Source: Impatiens glandulifera (Eukaryota; Streptophyta; Magnoliopsida; Ericales; Balsaminaceae). From it: a stretch of DNA of 64,000 bases. Positions 49,592 through 61,719 of this stretch are shown piece after piece; positions within the stretch are counted from its first letter, which is position 1, and every line of letters begins with the position of its first letter. The notes beneath the pieces were generated by a model, which searched no databases, was not told the DNA's origin, and saw only the letters and a program-made list of their open reading frames with translations. A program made the position numbers and the translations under genes. The stretch spans positions 45,071,771 to 45,135,770 of the forward strand of contig NC_061869.1 of assembly GCF_907164915.1 (NCBI RefSeq), in the 5' to 3' direction.

Positions 49592-50093
49592 AGGAAATTG
49601 GACGAGATGACCCGAAGATTGTGGTATTTGACATTGTGGTAGCTGATCATTTTTATTGTTTTCGTAGTTTTTTTTTTTTTTTGACGAAATTGTCCTTATA
49701 AACGTTAAGTGACTTAGCGTTTCAGTAAGTGGATTAGGATTTAGTATAAATACTTTAATTTTTCCATTTCCATTTTCATTCACTCTCTTCTCTTATTCTC
49801 TCTTTTACGGCGGCGACTGCGGCGACGGAGCTGCGGGGCGGCGGTCCACTTCTGTATCTGTATAAAGTGAACCGCCGCTGTCAAAGAGAAAACAAGAGAA
49901 GAGAGAAAGGAAAGGAAAAAAAATAGAAAAATTATAGTATTTATATTAAACCCTAATCGACTTAGCGAAACCCTTAGCGTTTCTCTACAAGGGCAATTTC
50001 GTCAAAAAAAAAAAAGACCACAAATATAATAAAAATTATCAGCGACCATTAGGTCAATACCCCAATCTTCGGGGTCATTTCGTCGAAATTCCT
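49592..50093. mobile_element. Palindromic MITE with 8-bp target duplication
   Basis: 502 bp bounded by direct copies of CATTTGAG (49584-49591 and 50094-50101). The two halves are inverted repeats almost to the centre: left 'aggaaattggacgagatgac', right end complement 'aggaatttcgacgaaatgac'. Both arms then share 'cgaagattg', 'acgaaattg.cctt', 'ttagcgttt', 'tataaatact' and a GC-rich 'gcggcggt.cact' apex near 49845-49880. The 8-bp duplication fits a hAT-type origin. It lies in the upstream region of the receptor kinase. Confidence 0.9.
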
Positions 50094-50898
50094 CATTTGA
50101 GCATACCCAATAAAAAATTTGAATCATATTTTTTTTTTACTTAAAAAAAAATGCAATTTATATTATTAATATTTTATTAATATAAATAAAATTTTACTTC
50201 TTTAGAGTCTTGGAAACTAAGTCTACGGATGGGTAAGAGACTAAATGGTGTTTTATTATATTTTAATGTTAATTATCCTAAACTATTCAAATTTTGTATA
50301 ACAATATTAAACCAGACTATTTTAAAATAATAATAATAATAATAATAACTGAATTAATAATATTTATTTCTTTATACAAAAATTATCTAATTTAACCAAG
50401 AATTATATTGAATATTAATTTTATATTCATTTTGACTCAGAATTATTTATTGTTTATAATATTATAATTTAAATAAAGAGTCATGTTAGAGATGGAATTA
50501 TAATCATAATTAATGAAACGAGGGATCAATGAGTATTTCTTCTTAATAAAAATAAGAAAAATAAATTGAAAATTTTGAAAATGAGAAGTCATGTAATTTT
50601 AATAAAAAAAAGAAATTGGAATCCACATAAACTTAGCCTAACTTAGTGAAAGACGATGTTAAACTATTTTAAAATAATAATAATAATAATAAAATAAAAA
50701 ATAAAGTGAAATCCATATTTTTAGCTGTTCAACAAAGTTCAATGGAATTTATGAGCTTTTTTCCTTGACTAATACATTTGGGGTTGACAGTTGACTAACA
50801 TTAACACATTTGATACTCCATCCGTTTATGTCACCAAATCATTTAAAAATCATACACTTGAAATTTGTTATGATTATAATCACTTACTTACTTACTTA

Positions 50899-51233
<335 letters not shown>

Positions 51234-51915
51234 GAAAGATGTTATCATTAATTCATTACCCTTCATAACAATAACCTCTCTTTCAAATTAAATATATATA
51301 GTAACGTCGTTCACTACAAGTTATTTGATAATTTTTAATTTTAATTTTCTTTTGAGAGAAAATAAATTGCAAATTAAATATAAACTTAACTGTAAACTAA
51401 TAGGTATAGAGATATAAATATACATTGTATCAAAAAAATTTTCTTTAATTATTTTCTATTCCTTAACCAAACAAAAAAATATTTTGAAAATTAATAAATG
51501 CTTCATTAATTATAAAACTTTATTGGAACATTTGATGAAGGGCTATTTTTTCTTAACACTAATCAATATAATTTTCAAATAAACAATTTTATACATACAT
51601 CAATAATTATATTTATATAAAATTATTTTATAATTCAAATAATCATATATTAAATATATATATAATTACCTATTTAAAAATTAATTTGTAATATATTTAA
51701 ATAAAAATAAATTTATATTATTTAATTAATTGTCTCCCTTTTATATTAATATATTTTCCTCTCTTAATATTTATTAAATTAATCTTTAAATAAACTTTTA
51801 GGTTAAACTAATTTTGTTTTTAATATTTAATATATATACTATTATTTTAACTATTTTTTTAAAAATATTTTTCAAATCTTATATTGCTTCTTCATTAAAT
51901 TTATTTTAATAAACA

Positions 51916-51918
<3 letters not shown>

Positions 51919-51968
<50 letters not shown>
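51919..51968. repeat. (TA)n microsatellite
   Basis: About 25 uninterrupted AT/TA dinucleotides. Confidence 0.97.
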
Positions 51969-51970
<2 letters not shown>

Positions 51971-52199
51971 ATAATTATATTTGTATTAATAATTAAAAAT
52001 ATTTTTACCATACTCTCTAATTAAAATTTTCAAATAATTTATTTTCAAATAATATTTATATACATCCACCTATTTATTATTTATATAATTATAACGTAAA
52101 AAATTGACACTTTCCATAAAAAAGTTTTGATACTCGGTAGTTACGCCCATAACTCACCATCCTCTTGAATCACGAGTGAGACGGTTAAGATCGAAGAGA

Positions 52200-53344
52200 C
52201 CAGTAGAAATGGGGTTGAATACTGTTATTTTATTTTTCACTTAAATGTAATTTTCATCCTGTTAGAGATTGAAAATATGTTTATATTCTTGGACAAATCT
52301 TAGCAAGCTCTTGAACGGTGTCAAGTACGGAAAATACTTGCAGGATTTGAAGCGGCAGCTATATGAATTAGGGAAACAATGAAAATACAACACACAATTT
52401 TATGGATGTTCGGAGATAAAGCTTTTACGTCACCCTTTATTCTGTTTCCAGAAGGATTCCACTAAAAGACTTTGATTTGTATAGATGCTACACAAACCCA
52501 CTCAGATCACGGGTCTTAACACTTGTCTGTCTGAACTTTTAGCTCTCACACTATCTTGTAAAACAGATGACTATCTGTTCAACTTACACAAGTAAGATGA
52601 TTATCAAATGATACAAAGAATTTTCGCTCAACGTCTATTGTGTGATCGTCGTATATCGTTGAGAATTAAGAGCAAAACAAGATAGCGTGAATCCAAGAGG
52701 TTCACCGTTGTTCTCTTATGCCTTTTTATATTTTATGCATGACAACTGTGTAATCTATTTTGTTGATACGTGGCAACGTTACGTTTTTCGTATGCCTGGC
52801 GTACATGATTTTAGTGCGCAGTAGCATGGAATATTCGTTTATCGTTTTGCATGTTAGAGTAGAGAGTTGGTTGTACATTTTTGTCGTATTGCAGTACGCA
52901 TTCAACTGATGTGGAACTCAGTTGATAGCAAACTTTGCTGATGATCATCTCTACTGATAGCGGACTCAACTGTTTATCAGCTCTGCTGATGAGCTACTGT
53001 GCTGATGGCAGACTCAATTGTTGATCAACTCTGCTGATGAGCTACTCTACTGATAGCAAACTCAGATGTTGATTAGCTCAGATGCTAGTTCACTCTGATG
53101 ATGGTGATCTCCGTTGATGGAAACTCTGTTGTTAGCGTGTCTACTGACAACAACTCTACTGATGGAGCAACTCAACTGTTAGAAACTCTGATGTTAGCGC
53201 GTCTTCAACTGATGGCAACTCTACCGATGGAGCAACTCAGCTGATAGCGAGTCTGCTATTTAAGAAACTCTACTGCCATCGAACTCTATTGTTTGAGTAA
53301 GTCTGCTGCCAAGGAACTCTGCTGATTGAGCAACTCTTATGCCA
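52200..53344 (-). mobile_element. LTR of family L1, copy d (minus orientation, truncated)
   Basis: R/U5 (52240-52640) shares 'aagctcttgaacg', 'tttgaagcggcag' and 'ttttatggatgttcggagat' with the solo LTR. A TATA-like 'tttttatattttatgc' is near 52720. U3 repeats 'gctgatgagctactctactg' (52915-53340) are the complement of those in the solo LTR at 34700-35090, so d and the solo LTR are one subfamily. The U3 start motif is missing; the copy is cut where module L2 begins. Confidence 0.75.
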
Positions 53345-55140
53345 ACAAACCCCGTTAGCCTAGACGCTTGAATGTCAAACGGAACGCCTAGCGATGGACG
53401 GAACGCCAACGATGCATTTATTTAAACAAAACGAAGCCATTCTGTTCTCCTTCTACATTGAGAAATCGCGAACGTCGGAGGCTCGCATTCGATGCCGGTG
53501 ATCCTTCCAAAAATTCTATCTCCTTCGTTTCTCATCCTTATCCCACCAGACTTCGCCAACATGCACGACTCTCCCTCAACTTCAATTCCTCTAGGATAAG
53601 AAGTCAAAACCTATCCTAGAACTAGGCTAGTGAGGAAAAAATAGAAACAAAGAAGAAGAGTTTTAGAAGCCAAATTAAATATGAATTTGACTTCGAAACC
53701 AATCTAATTTAAGTATAAATACTCATTAGGTGTTATTCTTCCAATACATTGATCAAAATCCAATAATTACAGCATGCTTGAAGAATTTCGAAGAAGCTCC
53801 GATGACTGGTTTTTGAAGAACTCATTCCAGCGTTCCAAGCTTCGTTCTAGAGCTCTGGAAAGCTTCATAAAGATCATTGGAGAGTTTTTCAATCACTAGT
53901 AAGCTTTCAAACCTTTTATAATTCAAATTTTGATTCAAAATTGGAATTTTCCAAGTTCGATAGAGTTGATCTTATTTAGGGCTCAATTTTGTTCTTTTTA
54001 TAGTCGAAATCAATCCCTAAATGATGTCCAAGCTTTCCGTTGAAAACGATTTGATCAATTCAACCCCAATCATAAAAACCCAAATTTAGTTTGAAAATCT
54101 GGAAAATTTAAAATTTGTGTTCTTGAGCTTTTAAGCTTGGATTTTGATTCAAATAGTTTTCTAACATGTTTCTAAACATGTTAGGATGATTTTTAAATCA
54201 TAAAACATGTATTACGATCATGTTTGATCGAACTGAAAATTTTGAAATAAAAAATTTAAATTTCAGTTTTAAAATTTGTTATAGAGCTCACTTTATGTTC
54301 TTGATTTGGTCGTGTTTGATTGTAAATATCATTTTGAAGTTAGGAACTAGAATTAGGCCATGAGATGACCTAACTCAAAAGATCCAAATTTTTTCTCTAG
54401 AAATCGTTTTGAAAAATCAATCGTCTTAGGGTTTGATTGATCGATTTTAGGATCAAGGGTTATGATCCTTACATCAAATGGAGTTGATGAATCATACTTT
54501 CATGAACAAGAGATGTAAAACTATAATTTTTATACAAAATGAAGAACGGTATTCTTGGACCGAGTCTTGTAGGACCAGGACCAAGAAGTAGAACCAAGAA
54601 TCCTTGGTCTTGACCAAAGCTAAGGACCGAGACCAAGGACCGGTGTTCTTGAGATAGGACCGAGTCTTAGGACCGGTGTTCTTGAGAAATGACCGAGAAT
54701 TATGACCGAGGATTTTCACATAGGACCAAGAACTAAGAGGTCTGACCTAGGACCGAGACTCCCAGGACCCAGGACCCACGACCGAGAAATCTAGATTTGA
54801 GACCAAGACTCCCAAACCTAGGACTGAACAATCCGAGTCTAGGACCGAGCCTCCTGAACCCCATGGACGAACCCTCAAGTCCTCTAACCGAGTATCCCGA
54901 GCCACAATCTAGAGCACCCTCGGTCTAGACCAAGCCCATTCGATCCAAATTGGTAAAAACAGATTCAAGCCGTAGGACTCTGGTCCTAAGGTCTGTTTCG
55001 TTTCACTTTTCAAAATTTAAAATTATTTTTTCTAATTTTGGAACCTCAATCTATTTTCAAATAATCCCGAGAGGTCAGAAAATGATTTCAAAATATTTTC
55101 AAGATATTTCCCAAACAAATATTTTGACTAAGGCCCCTTT
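53345..55140 (+). mobile_element. Second LTR-like module (family L2), plus orientation
   Basis: TATA context 'aagtataaatactcat' at about 53710, a leader with 'cttgaagaatttcgaagaag', then AT-rich sequence and a tail of 'gaccggtgttcttgag' and 'aggaccgagactc' repeats at 54540-54930. It is the inverted counterpart of 43031-44500. No coding frame of note. Confidence 0.5.
54540..54930. repeat. AGGACCGAGAC short repeat cluster
   Basis: About twenty imperfect copies of 'aggaccgagactc' or 'aggaccaagaa' within 400 bp, with a smaller inverted cluster at 43060-43200. Confidence 0.85.
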
Positions 55141-55153
55141 TGGAATTTATTCT

Positions 55154-55740
55154 TGTTAGGATCGGGTCCAATAATAGCGGGGGGTTTGAATATTATTGTG
55201 CAAATTATCACTTTCAATTCGATTTTAATCTTGTTAGATATGAAAATATGTTTCTATTCTCCACAATCTCCGCAAGCTCTTGAACGTAATCAAGTGCAGA
55301 AATGCTTGCTCGATTTGAAGCGGCAGATAAACCATTGTAAGATGCAAAAATGAAATAACATAAGGAGTTTTATGAATGTTCAGTGAAAAAACTCCTACGT
55401 CACCCCTTCTTCTATTTTCGTAAGGTTTTTTCACTAGAAGGCTTTGATTCGTATAGCAACTACACAAACCCAATTAGAAACACATGACTTAACATATACC
55501 TATTTATAACTCCTAGCTAGCACTCTGTTGAACAATTAGCGTCCTGTTCAACTTACAATATTGATAATACACTCAAATAGTACAATAAATAATAGCTCAG
55601 TTTAGCTTAGTGAATTACAGAATAATCTCAGAGAAAGTAAACACACAGCTTAGCAATTTAGAATTTGTAGTGCGGAAGAGAGTCAAAGAATTGAGTATTC
55701 TAGAATCGAGAGGTTTGTCATTGAACTATGTTGATCTTCC
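55154..55740 (-). mobile_element. LTR of family L1, copy e (minus orientation, U3 lost)
   Basis: Starts at the LTR 3' end 'tgttaggatcgggtccaata'. It carries 'aagctcttgaacg', 'gcttgctcgatttgaagcgg' and 'cctacgtcaccccttcttct' in the same order as copies c and d. Most of U3, including the minisatellite, is absent, and the extra 3' ORF follows almost directly. Confidence 0.75.
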
Positions 55741-56760
55741 TTCTCGATTTCTTCCTTCCCCCTTTTTAACATTATCAATATCAGAAGCTTGAATGCATAG
55801 TGAAGCAACATCAAAACTTTAACTTTCTTGGATGTAGTATTTGCAGCTTTAATGCGCTCATCATCTATTGTCTTGAGGGAGTTGGATATTTCCATAAGAT
55901 GGAAGCAGAAGGATTCCAATAGGGAAGTTGACTTTTCATGGAGATCGAAGTTGTGGTTGATCAGTGTGGTCTGCATCTGGGTACACTAATTCTGGATCAT
56001 CGACACTTCAATTGAAGTCCTCGATATATCTTTAATAGACTCACCATGTGCCGTTGAGTTCGCGACAGTACGCTCCTCTAGAATCTCCAACTTATTGAAA
56101 ATTGTATCAATGCTCTTCTGCATAGACGCAACAACACCGATAATAAAGTGGCAAAGATCCTTTGTTCCCTAAGAGGACTCCTCAAGGGACGAAGGAGTAG
56201 AAGACGCAAGATGAGAACCAACAGGGATGGAATAAAGAGGAGAGACTCGATGACTTAACTAAATAGCAGACGGGTCAGGAGAAGGGACTCGAGACATATT
56301 GATCATGGCTCGGGACTCGGCGTCTGCTCCTTCGATCTCTTTGCCCAAATCCTATAGACATCCTGACGTTTCTTCAGAATAAATAGATTTAGATGGAAGG
56401 GATTTCTTGGATGCAGAAGGGGTTGAACTTTTGAACTTTGGGGAGGCTAACAACCTCTCTATAGATGTCTGCCCGTTTGATGAGATTGTTTGAATATACA
56501 AGGTCTTTTTAGAGACATGGGTTGAGAGCTACTCAACAACCTTAGAAGGTTCCTCCTCAATAGACGACTTCTGCTCATACGCTATGGGTTGCTGAGGAGT
56601 AGAGAAGAGCTCCTTCTCTTAATCTGGGGAGATGAGCTCCTCAACAGCTTTTGAATGCTTTTCATCGGCAACTTTTGAGGACTGCTCCTTCTCAGCAGAA
56701 GGAACTTGCTGCTCAACAATGATTTGAAACATCTGTCTTAACACGTCTATCTTATCAACT
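55690..56760 (-). pseudogene. Extra 3' ORF of L1 retroelement, copy 2 (broken)
   Basis: Minus strand reads EEPSKVVE, RLLASPKFKSSTPSASKKSL, SRAMINMSRVPSPDPSA, DTIFNKLEILEERTVANSTA, MQTTLINHNFDLHEKSTS and ISNSLKTIDDERIKAANTT, interrupted by stops. It parallels copy 1 at 41620-43030 motif by motif. Copia RNase H lies just upstream on the same strand and LTR copy e just downstream, which ties L1 LTRs, this ORF and Ty1/copia pol into one element. Confidence 0.65.
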
Positions 56761-56769
56761 TATCAACAA

Positions 56770-57552
56770 ATTCCCCCCTCAATTTGTGCATACTTAATTT
56801 AATTAATTTATATCTAAAAGAACCAAAATATTTCAAAAGTAAGAAAACATAGTCTCGGGGAGTGGCTTCGTGAAGATGTCGGCCACTTAGTGATCTGTTG
56901 GCACATATTCCATCCGAATATGCTTCTAAGCAACAAGATCTCGGATGAAATGATGTCGGATTTCGATATACTTCGTTCTAGAATGCAACACCAGATTATA
57001 TGTGATCGCGATAACACTGATGTTGTCGCAGAAGATAGGAGACTCGTCTTCCTGGATGCCAAAGTCTCTCAACTACTGTTGGATCCACAACAATTGAGCT
57101 CAGTAGTTGCATACGGCAAGATATTCTGCTTCTGCTTTTGACGTGGCGATAGACGTCTGCTTCTTCCTAAACTAAGAGATCAGACGATCACCAAGGAACT
57201 GATAAGTTCCACTGGTGCTCTTCCGATCGATCTTACAACCTGCATAGTCTGCATCCGAATAGCTAATTAAATTGAAACTGGAATACTTCGGATACCATAG
57301 TCCCAAATTTTGAGTTCCCTTTAAATATTTCAAAATACGCTTAGCAGCAATATAATGAGATTTTTTAGGGTTAGCCTGGAATCTTCCACAGACTCCGACA
57401 ACAAACAAGATGTGTGGCCGACTGACTGTTAGATAAAGTAGAGATCCGATGATTCCACGATAGACAGTGATATCGACAAACTGGATATCTTCATCTTTAT
57501 CCAACTTGCTATATGAGTTCATGGGCGTTGAGGCAGATGAGCAACTCTCCAT
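56770..57552 (-). pseudogene. Ty1/copia reverse transcriptase C-terminus and RNase H remnant
   Basis: 57552-57172 is open on the minus strand: STPMNSYSKLDKDED, YRGIIGSLLYLTVSRPHILF, AAKRILKYLKGTQNLGLWYP and SYSDADYAGCKIDRKSTSG, the canonical copia RT tail and start of RNase H. With frameshifts it continues (57170-56790) as SKAEAEYLA, FCDNTNAI, KHIDIRHHFIRDHV and ADVFTKPLPE-like pieces. Upstream pol (integrase, RT core) is missing; the copy breaks near 57575. Confidence 0.85.
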
Positions 57553-57614
57553 ACTGGTTGAGGATATTCATGCAAAAACGAGTAGTGGGAAGAATATTTG
57601 CTTACGTGGCATTA

Positions 57615-57744
57615 ATCAATTAGTTGCAACTTGGCTGTCGTACTGATCTTCACTAGAAAGTAGAGCAGGAGTAGAGTAAAGCTAGTTGATCGTGGGTAGA
57701 CGGGTGCTAGCTTCAAGCAACTTCTCAAGCATAGCATTAGACAT
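57615..57744 (-). other. Short open frame beside the TTAGAC array
   Basis: The minus strand gives a 43-codon frame from ATG 57744 beginning MSNAMLEKLLEASTRLPTIN. It lies between the copia RNase H remnant and the satellite. No family recognised; possibly an element-encoded start or chance. Confidence 0.2.
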
Positions 57745-57774
57745 ATTTCACTTAAACGACATCGTCTAATGAAA

Positions 57775-58565
57775 TTAGACGCCCCCGTCTAATAGTAGGA
57801 TCCATTAGACCACCTGGTCTAATGGGATTAGACAACACATATAATACCACATCCCTTCAGACTAATCTGAAGGAGTTAGACTGCACGTCTAACTTCCATT
57901 AGTTAGACTGCACGTCTAACTATACATCCCTTCAGACTAATCTGAAGGAGTTAGACCGCACATCTAACTCTCATCTGTTAGACTGCATGTCTAACTCTGT
58001 CTGTTAGACTACATGTCTAACTCAGTCTGTTAGACTGCACGTCTAACTCCGTTTGTTAGACTGCACGTCTAACTACGTCTGTTAGACTGTACGTCTAACT
58101 CCGTGTGTTAGACTGCACGTCTAACTCCGTGTGTTAGATTGCACGTCTAACTCCGTGTGTTAGACTACATGTCTAACTACGTCTGTTAGACTGCACGTCT
58201 AACTCTGTGTGTTAGAGTACACGTTAACTCTCATCTGTTAGACTACATGTCTAACTCCGTCATTTAGACTGCACGTCTAACTACGTCTATTAGACTGCAC
58301 GTCTAACTCCGGCTGTTAGACTGCACGTCTAACTACGTCTGTTAGACTACACGTCTAACTCCGTCTGTTAGACTGCACGTCTAACTACGTCTTTTAGACT
58401 GCACGTCTAACTACGTCGGTTAGATTACACGTCTAACTACGTCTATTAGACTGCACGTCTAACTACGTCTGTTAGACTGCACGTATAACTCTATGTGCTA
58501 GACTACACGTCTAACTCTCATTAGTTAGACTACACGTCTAACTCCGTGTAACTCAATGCATCTAA
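57775..58565. repeat. 26-bp hairpin satellite (GTTAGACTGCACGTCTAAC unit)
   Basis: About 28 tandem units, each containing the inverted repeat GTTAGAC-tgcac-GTCTAAC plus a 7-bp variable linker such as 'tccgtct' or 'tacgtct'. Related shorter copies occur at 59975-60320 beyond the gag remnant. Confidence 0.92.
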
Positions 58566-58744
58566 TGCCCAATCAGTCTAATGAACCTCATTAAAACTTA
58601 GTCTAATATAACCTATTTTCAACACACCTGCACCAAAAACGATTAGACGACATAGATTGAGTCTTATATACATTCATCATCAAAATTCCAATACTCAAAC
58701 TACTTTGACACTTAGTCAAAATAATTTGACCCAACAAAACTATG

Positions 58745-59759
58745 TCGTATGGAAGAAGAGAGTCCATGCCATCTATTTGCCATAGATGATGACATGTGGC
58801 TTGTCATCACCGAAGGCCCGATCAAGATCGATAAAGAAAGATCTGAGTGAAGGCAAGAGGAAGAGTAACCTCGACAATCTGGCCATGGATATTCTGTACA
58901 AAACTTTGGATGACAACATGTTCAACTACATCATCTCATGCAACTCTGCCAAAGAACTTTGGGAGAAGGCAACGAACAAACCAAAGAGAACAAGCTCATG
59001 GTTGCCACGCTGCAGTTTGACAACATCAAGATACGTCCTGGAGAGACGATGTCTGAGTTCGATGGGAGATTTAGCAAGATCATCACCACCCTTTTTACTT
59101 TGGGCAAGACTTACAATAACAGAGAGGTTGCAATTGAAGTCATGCGTGCTTTACCCATAGAGTGGGACATCAAGTCAATGGCGATGAGGGGGTCCAAAGA
59201 TCTCAACAAGATGGAGCTCTTTGACTTTCTAGCCGATCTGAAGGCCTACGAGTTTGAAATAATCTTTAGGAATGAAGTGGAGATTTCTACATCTTTCATT
59301 CCAACCAAGGCACTGGTGACTGTTGAGGAACCACCCGTTGCCACTGAAGTAAAGACAGCTGCCCAACAGCTCAACAGAGACGCGATGGCTCTCTTCGTGA
59401 AGAAATTCGGCAAATTCATGAAGAAGAGCAATTATAACTCAAACTCTTAAAATAATAACAATGATAATAAGAAAAACTTTAAGGTTAATGTAAAATGTTT
59501 TAACTGTGATAAACTAGGTCATTACAAATCGGATTGCAGGAAGTCAAAAAGTGATGAGAAAAAGAAGGACAATGAGAAAGAGCTGAAGGCTCTCATGGCA
59601 GCTGAAAGCAAAGCTAAGTGGATCCAAAGCGACTCAGATGACTCATCATTCAACGATACTGATGATGAAAAGGTTTCTTGCTTCATGGCAAGAGAAGAAG
59701 AAGACTCTGAGGTGATACAGGACAGCTGCATGGAGGAAACTTGGAGCACACTCTTTTGA
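58745..59759 (+). pseudogene. Ty1/copia gag polyprotein remnant with CCHC zinc knuckle
   Basis: Near 58777 the frame reads AIDDDMWLVITEGPIKIDKE, then shifts. 58860-58980 gives NLAMDILYKTLDDNMFNYI and CNSAKELWE. After another shift, 58990-59447 is open: LMVATLQFDNIKIRPGET, MSEFDGRFSKIITTLFTLGK, ALPIEWDIKSMAMRGSKDL. A single TAA at 59448 in an Asn-rich linker precedes CFNCDKLGHYKSDC (59496-59537), a full CCHC knuckle, and the frame runs on to TGA 59757. This is the UBN2/RT-type copia gag. No protease, integrase or RT follows; the sequence passes into TTAGACG repeats. Flanked on both sides by TTAGAC satellites, which may be its own LTR/U3 parts. Confidence 0.85.
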
Positions 59760-59974
59760 GACTATGCTCCAGCAAATCAACAAGTGGCACATTTGTTCAC
59801 AAAAGCCACTTCCATGGACTAAGTTTTTCTTCCCTAAAATTATATTTGGGTCTTGAGGACCTCAAATCATTTATTTATCTTTAAACATGCATAAATTGAG
59901 GGTAAAATTTAATGTTTAATATGTTCAGACAGATGCACGCAGACGAAAGCTTCAATCGATCTAATAGACGAGGT

Positions 59975-60320
59975 CGTCTAAATGAAAACGAGTACTTAGA
60001 CGTATATTTGCTTAAGCAATCTATGTTTTTGGGTTGTATAAATGTCTTTGTTTAAAACTAATGTCAGTTAGATGTCTGAAAGAAAAAAGTAGTTAGACGC
60101 CTATGTCTAACTAGATACACATTTCACATGTGTTGTCCAAGCGTAATTAGACCCTTGCGTCTAATTAGACGTTCAGACGTATGTAAGACAAGCGTAGTTA
60201 GACGCTTGCGTCTAACTAGACGCCTATTCAACTTAGACGCTAGAATGTGGACAGTAAGTTAGACGTCTAACTACGTGTGTCGTTAGACGCTTCATCTTCT
60301 GACTGATTGAGGACATTTGT
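59975..60320. repeat. TTAGACG inverted-word cluster
   Basis: Irregular copies of 'gttagacgcttgcgtctaac'-type hairpins, related to the larger satellite at 57775-58565. Confidence 0.8.
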
Positions 60321-60596
60321 CAACTAAGTATGCGTTGTCATCTAATTTTCCCGTTCAAACAGTAAAACAGTCATTTTCTAAATTCGAATAACTTGATGAC
60401 ACATGTCTTTCAAGGATAAAGAAAATGACCAATATATCCTATAAATAACTATTAAGACTTTTGGTAAAAACTCAATTAATGATGATTGCTTTTAGGAAAA
60501 GACGTTTAAAATTAATTGATGGGCCTTCTTTTTCAAAAGTGAAGGTTAAGCATGTGACTGTTCAAATTCTATTTAAAGACATCATGCATGTATAAG

Positions 60597-61710
60597 GGGC
60601 GCACCGGAAACCACTAAACCCTACCTCCGGCTTAGCCATTTCTAGGGTGGTCAGGTTGTTAAACAGAAAAGATAACTCTTCCCGAGGCCCCCGCCGACGT
60701 CTACGGACTTCCTATCGTTGCCGTCAGCCGCCACATCCTAGTATAGAGTACGCGCGAAATGCGCTATCTGTTGGAGTTCGCCCGACCCTTAGGATCGACT
60801 AACCCATGTGCAAGTGTTGTTCACATGGAACATTTCACCTCTTCGGCCTTCAAAGTTCTCATTTGAATATTTGCTACTACCATCAAGATCTGTACCAACG
60901 GCCACTGCGCTCAAGCTCACGTTTTAGGTTTTGCGGCGACCGCTGCACCCTCCTACTCATCGGGGCCTATCACTTGCCCCGACGGCCGAGTATACGTTGC
61001 GCGATTAAGCGCCATCCATTTTTGGGGCTAGTTGATTCGGGAGGTGAGTTGTTACACACTCCTTAGCGGATTTCGACTTCCATGATCATTGTCCTATTGT
61101 CTTAATCAACCAACACCCTTTGTGGGATCTAGGTTAGCGCGCAGTTGGGCACTGTAACTCAGCTTCCGGTTCATCCTGCATAGCCAGTTTTGCTTACCAA
61201 AAATGGCCCACTTGGAGCTCTCAATTTCATGGCACGGCTCAACAAAGCAGCTGTACCGTCCTACCTATTTAAAGTTTGAGAATAGGTCAAGGGCGTTATG
61301 CCCTCGATGCCTCTAATCATTGGCTATACCTTATAGAACTCGCATTCAAGCTCCAACTATCCTGAGGGAAACGTTAGAGGGAACCAGCTACTAGATGGTT
61401 CGATTAGTCTTTCGCCCCTATACCTAAGTCAGACAAACGATTAGCACATTAGTATCGCTTCGGGCCTCCACTGGAGTTTCCTCAGACTTCGCCCCGTTCA
61501 AGAATAGTTCACCATCTTTCAGGTCCCGAAAGGCATGCTCGCACTCGAACCCTTCTCAAAAGATCAAGGTCGGTCGACGGTGCAACCCACAAGGGGATCC
61601 CGCCAATCAGTTTCTTACGCCTTACGGGTTTATTCGCTCGTTGACTCGCACACATGTCAGACTCCTTGGTCCGTGTTTCAAGACGTGTCGAATGGGGAGC
61701 CAACAGGCAT
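60597..61710 (-). pseudogene. 26S (25S) rRNA gene fragment, decayed, antisense
   Basis: The plus strand is the complement of the 5'-central part of nuclear 26S rRNA. Recognisable blocks include 'aacagaaaagataactcttc', 'aggatcgactaacccatgtg', 'cctcctactcatcggggcct', 'ttgttacacactccttagcg', 'ctactagatggttcgattag' and 'ccgttgactcgcacacatgt', all in the correct order. It differs from functional plant 26S by many C-to-T/G-to-A type changes and short deletions, for example about 30 bp lost near 60742 and a shortened region near 60610. It starts and stops abruptly, with no 18S, 5.8S or spacer beside it, so it is an inserted pseudogene and not an rDNA array. Confidence 0.93.
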
Positions 61711-61719
61711 GTCCAAAAG

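Noticed and set aside
53422..53607. 61-codon minus-strand frame (MTSYPRGIEVEGES)
   Set aside because: Lies in noncoding LTR-like module L2; no homologue recognised.
57775..58565. CRISPR-like regular repeat array
   Set aside because: Plant nuclear context, linkers of only about 7 bp and themselves repetitive; it is a satellite.
60597..61710. Several open frames on both strands
   Set aside because: They lie inside the antisense 26S rRNA fragment and have no protein-family features.
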